Shown piece by piece: positions 6,038 through 7,733 of a DNA stretch of 7,733 nucleotides. The notes beneath the pieces were generated by a model. The model searched no databases, had not been told where the DNA came from, and saw only the letters and a program-made list of their open reading frames with translations. Within the stretch, counting starts at the first letter, position 1, and each line of letters opens with the position of its first letter. Made by a program: the position numbers and the translations under genes. The DNA comes from JAJDXO01 sp964620095 (lineage in GTDB: Bacteria; Pseudomonadota; Alphaproteobacteria; Rhodospirillales; UBA2165), in contig CAZUGT010000071.1 in the NCBI GenBank assembly GCA_964620095.1, positions 1 to 7,733 of the forward strand. Direction: 5' to 3'.

Positions 6038-7513
6038 ATGAATATCCCGGACGGCCTGACCTTCGACGACATCCTGCTGGAACCGGCGGCTTCCGATGTC
6101 CTGCCGTCCGACACCAACACCGCCACCCGTCTGACCAACGCCATCGATCTCGGCATTCCGCTGGTGTCCGCCGCCATGGACACGGTGACCGAAAGCGCGC
6201 TCGCCATCGCCATGGCCCAGGCCGGCGGCATCGGCGTCATCCACAAGAACCTGGAGCCCAGCGAGCAGGCCGCCGAGGTCCGCAAGGTGAAGAAGTTCGA
6301 AAGCGGCATGGTGGTCGATCCGATGACCATCCGCCCCGACGCCACACTCGCCGACGCCCTCGACCTGATGGAGCGGCACCGGATTTCCGGTATTCCGGTG
6401 GTCGAGAACGGCAACGGCAAGCTGGTGGGCATCATCACCAACCGGGACGTCCGGTTCGCCAGCGACCCCAAGCAGCCGGTGAGCGAACTGATGACCGCGC
6501 ACGACGCCGGCCGGCCGCTGATCACCGTCGAGGAAGGCGTCGCGGCGGAGGAGGCCAAACGGCTCTTGCACCAGCACCGGATCGAAAAGCTGATCGTCGT
6601 CGACGGCGATTTCCGCTGCATCGGCCTGATCACCGTGAAGGACATGGAAAAGGCGCAGAAGTTCCCCGACGCCTGCAAGGACGAGAAAGGCCGGCTCAGG
6701 GCCGCCGCCGCGACCGGGGTCGGCGAGGCGGGTCTCGCCCGCGCCGAGGCCCTGCTGGATTCGGAGGTCGACGTCATCGTCGTCGACACCGCCCACGGAC
6801 ATTCGGCGGGCGTCCTGGACGCGGTCAGCCGGATCAAGAAGCTGAGCAACTACGTTCAGGTGGTCGCCGGCAATATCGCCACCCGGGACGGCGCCAGGGC
6901 GCTGATCGACGCCGGCGCCGACAGCGTCAAGATCGGCATCGGCCCCGGCACCATCTGCACCACGCGCATGATCGCCGGCGTCGGCATGCCGCAGTTCACC
7001 GCCGTCCTGGAATCGGCCGAGGAATGCCACAAGGCGGGCGTGCCCTGCATCGCCGACGGCGGCATCAAATATTCGGGCGATGTCGCCAAGGCCATCGCCG
7101 CCGGCGCCGACTGCGTGATGATCGGCTCGCTGCTGGCGGGCACCGAGGAGAGCCCGGGCGAGGTGTTCCTCTATCAGGGCCGCTCCTACAAGGCCTATCG
7201 CGGGATGGGCTCCATCGGCGCCATGGCCCGGGGTTCGGCCGACCGGTACTTCCAGCAGGAGGTGTCCGACAGCCTGAAGCTGGTCCCCGAGGGCGTCGAG
7301 GGCCGCGTGCCGTTCAAGGGCCCGGCCGCCCACGTCATCCACCAACTGGTGGGCGGGCTCAGATCCTCCATGGGCTATACCGGCAAGGCGGCCATCGCCG
7401 ACATGCAGGGCAACTGCAATTTCCGGCGGATCACCGCCGCGGGCCTGCGCGAAAGCCATGTGCACGATGTCACCATCACCCGTGAAGCGCCCAATTACCG
7501 CGTCGACAACTAG
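6038..7513 (+). CDS. guaB: Inosine-5'-monophosphate dehydrogenase (IMPDH)
   Basis: A 491-residue cytosolic enzyme, normal family length, that oxidises IMP to XMP with NAD+, the committed step of guanine nucleotide synthesis. Domains in order: barrel start LTFDDILLEP (7-16) and PLVSAAMDTV (41-50); two CBS domains (about 92-145 and 153-205) that bind purine nucleotides and allosterically control bacterial IMPDHs; then the rest of the barrel with VVDTAHGHS (248-256), GNIAT (278-282) and the catalytic loop IGPGTICTT with nucleophile Cys307. IADGGIKYSGD (338-348) binds the IMP phosphate and ribose. The flap carries the Arg403-Tyr404 dyad (SADRYFQ), and EGRVPFKG (421-428) follows. Two conservative differences from the usual form are Thr305 in place of Ser in GPGSICTT and Phe426 where Tyr is common. 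The start has a good ribosome binding site and its own promoter 109 bp downstream of rlmE. Confidence 0.98.
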   Translation: MNIPDGLTFDDILLEPAASDVLPSDTNTATRLTNAIDLGIPLVSAAMDTVTESALAIAMAQAGGIGVIHKNLEPSEQAAEVRKVKKFESGMVVDPMTIRPDATLADALDLMERHRISGIPVVENGNGKLVGIITNRDVRFASDPKQPVSELMTAHDAGRPLITVEEGVAAEEAKRLLHQHRIEKLIVVDGDFRCIGLITVKDMEKAQKFPDACKDEKGRLRAAAATGVGEAGLARAEALLDSEVDVIVVDTAHGHSAGVLDAVSRIKKLSNYVQVVAGNIATRDGARALIDAGADSVKIGIGPGTICTTRMIAGVGMPQFTAVLESAEECHKAGVPCIADGGIKYSGDVAKAIAAGADCVMIGSLLAGTEESPGEVFLYQGRSYKAYRGMGSIGAMARGSADRYFQQEVSDSLKLVPEGVEGRVPFKGPAAHVIHQLVGGLRSSMGYTGKAAIADMQGNCNFRRITAAGLRESHVHDVTITREAPNYRVDN

Positions 7514-7521
7514 GCCCCGGA

Positions 7522-7531
7522 CTCAATTGAG
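7522..7531. other. Perfect 10-bp palindrome after guaB
   Basis: CTCAATTGAG lies 9 bp after the guaB stop codon. It has no T-run and no loop, so it is not a standard terminator. It may be a DNA-binding site or chance. Confidence 0.3.
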
Positions 7532-7612
7532 CCGCCCTACGAGTGCTGCGGCGACGGGGACGGCGCTGAGTGAGGGAGGCGGAAGTTCGTGGATGCCCCG
7601 ACTTGTTCCACT

Positions 7613-7733
7613 ACTGTCCGGTTTAATTTTCACGTCCATTGGATTGCCATTTGGTTCGGATTTGGGGGAGGCGGTGTTTTGGGTTCGAGGAGTCGGTCGA
7701 TGCGCTTTCGATGCATGAGGTTGGCTCGGACCA
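7613..7733. other. G/T-skewed, lower-GC tail; possible edge of an insertion element
   Basis: From about 7613 (ACTGTCCGGTTTAATTTT) to the window end the sequence differs from the rest: GC falls towards half, A is scarce and T and G dominate. It holds internal repeats such as CCATTGGATTG/CCATTTGG and TCGATGCG/TCGATGCA. An ATG at 7700 opens a frame (MRFRCMRLART) that runs off the window. The abrupt change and the TGTCCGG-type opening recall the terminal region of an insertion sequence, but no second inverted repeat, target duplication or transposase domain is visible here. It could also be ordinary intergenic DNA. Confidence 0.25.

Noticed and set aside
4654..6849. Very long minus-strand open frame opposite ppx, rlmE and guaB
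   Set aside because: It lies antisense to three strongly recognisable genes, has low-complexity Ser/Arg/Pro/Gly/Ala-rich composition and no domain; a GC-rich artefact.
5936..7485. Long open frames on both strands overlapping guaB (minus 5936-7465 and plus 5944-7485)
   Set aside because: Both coincide with the certain IMPDH gene in another frame and encode Asp/Gly/His- or Arg-rich strings without family motifs.
7458..7718. Plus-strand open frame overlapping the guaB end and the tail (86 residues)
   Set aside because: It begins inside guaB in another frame, has no ribosome binding site and no recognised motif; chance is the simplest reading.
1..7733. CRISPR array, toxin-antitoxin, defence or phage genes
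   Set aside because: No spaced repeats of the right size, no matching small gene pairs and no such domains were seen; the window is mostly ordinary chromosomal genes.

Overview
The window is GC-rich DNA (coding regions look well above 60% G+C by eye). Protein content and gene order suggest an alphaproteobacterium, most likely Rhodospirillales-like. The main grounds are the run ppx/gppA - rlmE - guaB and the alphaproteobacterial style of these three proteins. This placement is by recognition, not by a database search.

Layout. From the left edge to about 2.04 kb, two genes read on the minus strand: a secreted DUF3179 protein and, downstream of it, the first 164 codons of an ACMSD-type metal-dependent amidohydrolase that runs off the window. 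A 269-bp divergent intergenic region separates them from a plus-strand gene for a small cupin resembling cysteine dioxygenase. This gene converges with a minus-strand AEC-family (auxin efflux carrier-like) permease. Next comes a minus-strand tRNA-Gln(CUG) with its CCA encoded. The right half (4150-7513, plus strand) holds housekeeping genes: a Ppx/GppA exopolyphosphatase or pppGpp phosphatase; RlmE, the 23S rRNA 2'-O-methyltransferase, 9 nt behind it; and IMP dehydrogenase (guaB), 109 nt further on with a good promoter of its own. The last ~120 bases are poorer in GC, strongly G/T-skewed and contain no recognised gene. They may be the edge of an inserted element or simply intergenic DNA.

How the genes fit together. 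The right-hand cluster touches the stringent response at several points. Ppx/GppA proteins hydrolyse polyphosphate and/or pppGpp, RlmE finishes the large ribosomal subunit, and GuaB commits IMP to guanine nucleotide synthesis. The left-hand genes look like accessory metabolism or uptake. I cannot assign them to one pathway.

I found no previously undescribed system. The most unusual local feature is the DUF3179 gene: its signal-peptide region has been stretched by a 12-bp minisatellite encoding a Trp-rich tetrapeptide, and its leader carries GGATA repeats spaced 11 bp apart. Many long open frames antisense to or overlapping the real genes are by-products of high GC content and are left out.
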